Below, piece by piece: positions 6,094 through 8,302 of a stretch of 8,302 nucleotides of DNA (the stretch's first letter is position 1; every line of letters starts with the position of its first letter). This DNA is from Promethearchaeia archaeon (GTDB lineage Archaea; Asgardarchaeota; Lokiarchaeia; Sigyniarchaeales; SOKP01): assembly GCA_029856375.1 (NCBI GenBank), contig JAHQWX010000065.1, positions 1 through 8,302 on the forward strand. Reading direction: 5' to 3'. Position numbers and translations under genes: made by a program. The notes under the pieces were generated by a model that was not told the origin of the DNA, made no database searches, and worked only from the letters and a program-made list of their open reading frames with translations.

Positions 6094-7719
6094 TTACTTC
6101 GTAAAAATGGCATATTTTTGAGTGAAAAATTTGTCGACAATGTATTTTGCGGATTCGAAAGGATTAACGCGCCCATGAAAATTAGCAAGTTCGTCTCCAA
6201 ACCTTTTTTCGAACGCGCTTGAGAAAGCGTCTAACTTCTTAAATAAAACTGGTAAATATGTACTTGATATAAGTGCCGCAATGTGATGCTTTCCGTAGTT
6301 AAAATATATTTTCGCTCCTTCTTTATGAATAATTCTTAATCGCTTCTTATTTTCTGTTATTTCTGAGATTAAGGTAATTATTCCGGTGAGTCCTCCTGAG
6401 ATTAGGTCTTCTGAAATCTCCTCCGATCTATTAGGTTTTGGTTTGAAGTTTCGAGTATAAACACATACCCCGTTGTAATTAAATACATATAAGGCCCTAA
6501 TTGTGCTAGCCCAATCCACTTCTTTAGATGTCAAAAACTCTTTCATAGCCATCATCCAGACTAATAGGACTACCAATAGAAATCCATTTAATCTATCCAG
6601 AAAATCGGGGATCCAAAAATAATAAATTTCGTCTAATTCGTAGAAATTTGTTAATTCGACGTGAAAAATAAAACCTCCAATTAGACTCATAAACCAAATA
6701 AGTGTAAATAGTCCATTAATCCTCCCTCTATATTTCAGATGACCTCTATCCGTTGAGAAGTCCCCCGAAATAGTGATAAGGAAAAGGAAAACAGATGGGA
6801 TCGCAATTCCGTAAAAAACTGAGAGAAAAATAGGTCCAGGTAGTCCAAGAACAAAATCTTGGTTGAATAATCCAGAAAATATAATAAAGAAAGATAGTAT
6901 TAAAATGCTGCCAACTAAAGAAAATTTTCTTCCAACATTATCTAGAAGAACCCCCCCTAAAACCAGAACAAAAAAAGATGATAGTGCGAGAGTCAAAATG
7001 TCTATATCACCAGTATATCGAATAACCGTATTTCCTACTATGAAACTCAAAATTCCCAAACTGGTAAGATAGCGAAAAGCGTGCTTTTCGAGCACAATTT
7101 CTCTGAATTTTTTATTTGATTGGAGCCTTTCTTCAGTTTCGATATATTTGTATGATTTTGATATCACAAAAACTACCAAAAATACAATAGCTTCAATTAT
7201 AAAAACGAAATAATATAGGATCGTGGAGAAAGCGAATACGACTCCAATCAAACCTAAAAAAAAGCATATTATTAATAAAAGGCTAGTAATTCTGCCTCGA
7301 TTTAAAATATTTGTTTCGTGAACTAAAGTCGTAAACCACACCACAATCATTTGAGGCAGAGCAGAAGCAATGCACGCTAATCCTATATAGTCAAAAACAG
7401 TATCGGTAAAATTACTCAAAAAAAAACCCGCTATGCAAATTAAGAAAGCAATATTAAAATTCTTGTTTTTATCTTTTATTCGATCTACTAGAGAACCGGA
7501 AATAATGAAGCTAATCCCCAGCGATACGACTAAAATAGCTCTTTTTAGATCTAACATTAAACCTTCGTAATAAGATACCCCGTATTTAAAAATCAAAACT
7601 TCTAACGGTAGTAAAATGGAAAATAAAGTTACGAATAAATATATAAATGCGGATTTCGAGATACTCAAATCTCTAACGATTGTTTTATTTACCCAGTTTT
7701 TGAGTGATTGTACTTTCAT
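6094..7719 (-). CDS. MFS-like membrane protein with C-terminal longin-like domain
   Basis: The protein is 541 residues. Residues 1-393 hold about 12 hydrophobic segments in two halves split by a charged loop (187-215). The MFS loop motif appears twice in degenerate form: GSLVDRIKDKNK (75-86) and GGVLLDNVGRK (255-265). No substrate can be inferred. From about 406 a soluble domain follows: two strands (ALYVFNYNGVCVYTRNF), a helix (EEISEDLISGGLTGIITLISEI), three strands (KRLRIIHKE, AKIYFNYGK, HIAALISST), then a long helix (LPVLFKKLDAFSSAFEKRFGDELANF) and a last helix (NPFESAKYIVDKFF). That beta-beta-alpha-beta-beta-beta-alpha-alpha order is that of longin domains, known from SNAREs and vesicle adaptors. 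The fold is inferred from order and hydrophobicity, not a family match. ATG 7719 has no Shine-Dalgarno and a TATA-like box 30-40 bases upstream. The gene is convergent with the aminopeptidase. It may be a transporter or a receptor-like relic. Confidence 0.82.
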   Translation of the reverse strand: MKVQSLKNWVNKTIVRDLSISKSAFIYLFVTLFSILLPLEVLIFKYGVSYYEGLMLDLKRAILVVSLGISFIISGSLVDRIKDKNKNFNIAFLICIAGFFLSNFTDTVFDYIGLACIASALPQMIVVWFTTLVHETNILNRGRITSLLLIICFFLGLIGVVFAFSTILYYFVFIIEAIVFLVVFVISKSYKYIETEERLQSNKKFREIVLEKHAFRYLTSLGILSFIVGNTVIRYTGDIDILTLALSSFFVLVLGGVLLDNVGRKFSLVGSILILSFFIIFSGLFNQDFVLGLPGPIFLSVFYGIAIPSVFLFLITISGDFSTDRGHLKYRGRINGLFTLIWFMSLIGGFIFHVELTNFYELDEIYYFWIPDFLDRLNGFLLVVLLVWMMAMKEFLTSKEVDWASTIRALYVFNYNGVCVYTRNFKPKPNRSEEISEDLISGGLTGIITLISEITENKKRLRIIHKEGAKIYFNYGKHHIAALISSTYLPVLFKKLDAFSSAFEKRFGDELANFHGRVNPFESAKYIVDKFFTQKYAIFTK

Positions 7720-7750
7720 ATTTGATAAAGTTTCGAAAATTTCTTCACTT

Positions 7751-7761
7751 TAAAATTTATA
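7751..7761 (-). promoter_or_regulatory. TATA box of the MFS-like gene
   Basis: TATAAATTTTA on the minus strand puts transcription start near 7730, about 10 bases before the ATG. That predicts a nearly leaderless mRNA and fits the lack of a Shine-Dalgarno. Confidence 0.45.
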
Positions 7762-7944
7762 CCTTCTATATATAATAGTTTTCTAAATAAAGTAAGTATA
7801 AATACTTATTCAAATTCATACTTAAAATACCGTTGAGAATAAATAATGCTAAGTAATGTCTTAAAAATGGAAAAAAAGAGAATTAACAAAATTTTTATTA
7901 TAACTTAAGTTGAAAATCTTATTATATAAAAAATTTATTTAAAA

Positions 7945-8302
7945 ATGACTGATTTTATAATTGTAGCTTCTATCTGGAACACGATTTTTACTTTTTTTCT
8001 ATTTACGCTAGCATTATGTCTATTTTATATAGCCCATAAAAGTTCTATTGTTAAAAACCGTTATGGGGGCACATCAACTTTTATTTGCGCGTGTATTATT
8101 TTATTTTTTGCGTTTTATAACAATGTTTATGGGCTTCTAGAATATCCATTTAATGGTTTTATGATGTGGTGGAATGCCGCGTTAGTTGGAATATATTTAG
8201 GGTTCGCGTACTATATAAGACGTGTGGAGAAAAAATTGGAGAGAAATCCACCACCTGCTTCAGAAGAACAGAAAAAGACAATTACGATGATTCTTTTAGA
8301 AG
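7945..8302 (+). CDS. Small multi-spanning membrane protein, partial
   Basis: An open frame begins at ATG 7945 and runs off the right edge with 119 codons and no stop. I do not recognise a family. It has three clear hydrophobic segments: residues 4-29 (aromatic-rich), 43-65 and 72-91 (FMMWWNAALVGIYLGFAYYI). A basic turn and charged tail follow (RRVEKKLERNPPPASEEQKK, 92-111), probably cytosolic, and then TITMILLE where a further domain seems to begin. No Shine-Dalgarno precedes the ATG; a TATTATAA-like element near 7895-7903 could serve as promoter and give a leader of about 20 bases. It is divergent from the MFS-like gene, sharing a 225-base AT-rich gap. Codon use (TTT, TTA, ATT rich) matches its neighbours. 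The hydrophobic pattern makes it convincing as a gene; function is unknown. Confidence 0.72.
   Translation, partial: MTDFIIVASIWNTIFTFFLFTLALCLFYIAHKSSIVKNRYGGTSTFICACIILFFAFYNNVYGLLEYPFNGFMMWWNAALVGIYLGFAYYIRRVEKKLERNPPPASEEQKKTITMILLE

Noticed and set aside
6863..7072. Plus-strand open frame inside the MFS-like gene
   Set aside because: It is antisense to hydrophobic helices of a convincing membrane protein, with no ribosome binding site or family match.

Overview
The window looks archaeal. It carries, in the usual archaeal order on the minus strand, the genes for RNA polymerase subunit Rpo7, elongation factor Spt4 and the GTP-dependent (archaeal-type) dephospho-CoA kinase. Low GC (roughly one third in most genes), a Roadblock/LC7 protein, and a transporter-like membrane protein ending in what looks like a longin-type domain together suggest an Asgard (Promethearchaeota) genome. 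The phylum is an inference; the domain Archaea is well supported.

Layout. Positions 1 to about 140 hold a plus-strand piece of a molybdopterin oxidoreductase that stops matching its family at the point where the minus-strand dephospho-CoA kinase, coming from the right, also stops matching its own. This looks like an artificial or rearranged junction. From there to about 1553 lies the minus-strand cluster rpo7 - spt4 - dephospho-CoA kinase. An AT-rich gap of about 400 bases follows, then a stand-alone Roadblock/LC7 gene (1995-2360) that is clearly GC-richer than its neighbours. Next comes a plus-strand run of three closely spaced genes: two proteins I do not recognise (344 and about 430 residues) and an M29 family metallo-aminopeptidase. 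Convergent to these is a minus-strand gene for a 12-helix MFS-like protein with a C-terminal soluble domain (6094-7719). Divergent from it, a small multi-spanning membrane protein runs off the right edge.

Two genes seem to begin at non-standard start codons: rpo7 at AUU and the 430-residue protein at AUA. Each has a Shine-Dalgarno-like sequence at suitable distance, and in each the protein extends or aligns to exactly that codon. Spt4 probably starts at GTG and the Roadblock gene at TTG. Other genes (the MFS-like protein, the 344-residue protein) have ATG without a visible Shine-Dalgarno and a TATA-like box close upstream, consistent with short-leader or leaderless transcripts.

How the genes work together: the minus-strand cluster is housekeeping (transcription and coenzyme A synthesis). 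The Roadblock protein and the longin-like tail on the transporter-like protein belong to the kind of small alpha/beta modules that act with small GTPases in eukaryotes and Asgard archaea. That these two neighbours cooperate is speculation. I see no CRISPR array, insertion sequence, tRNA or rRNA.
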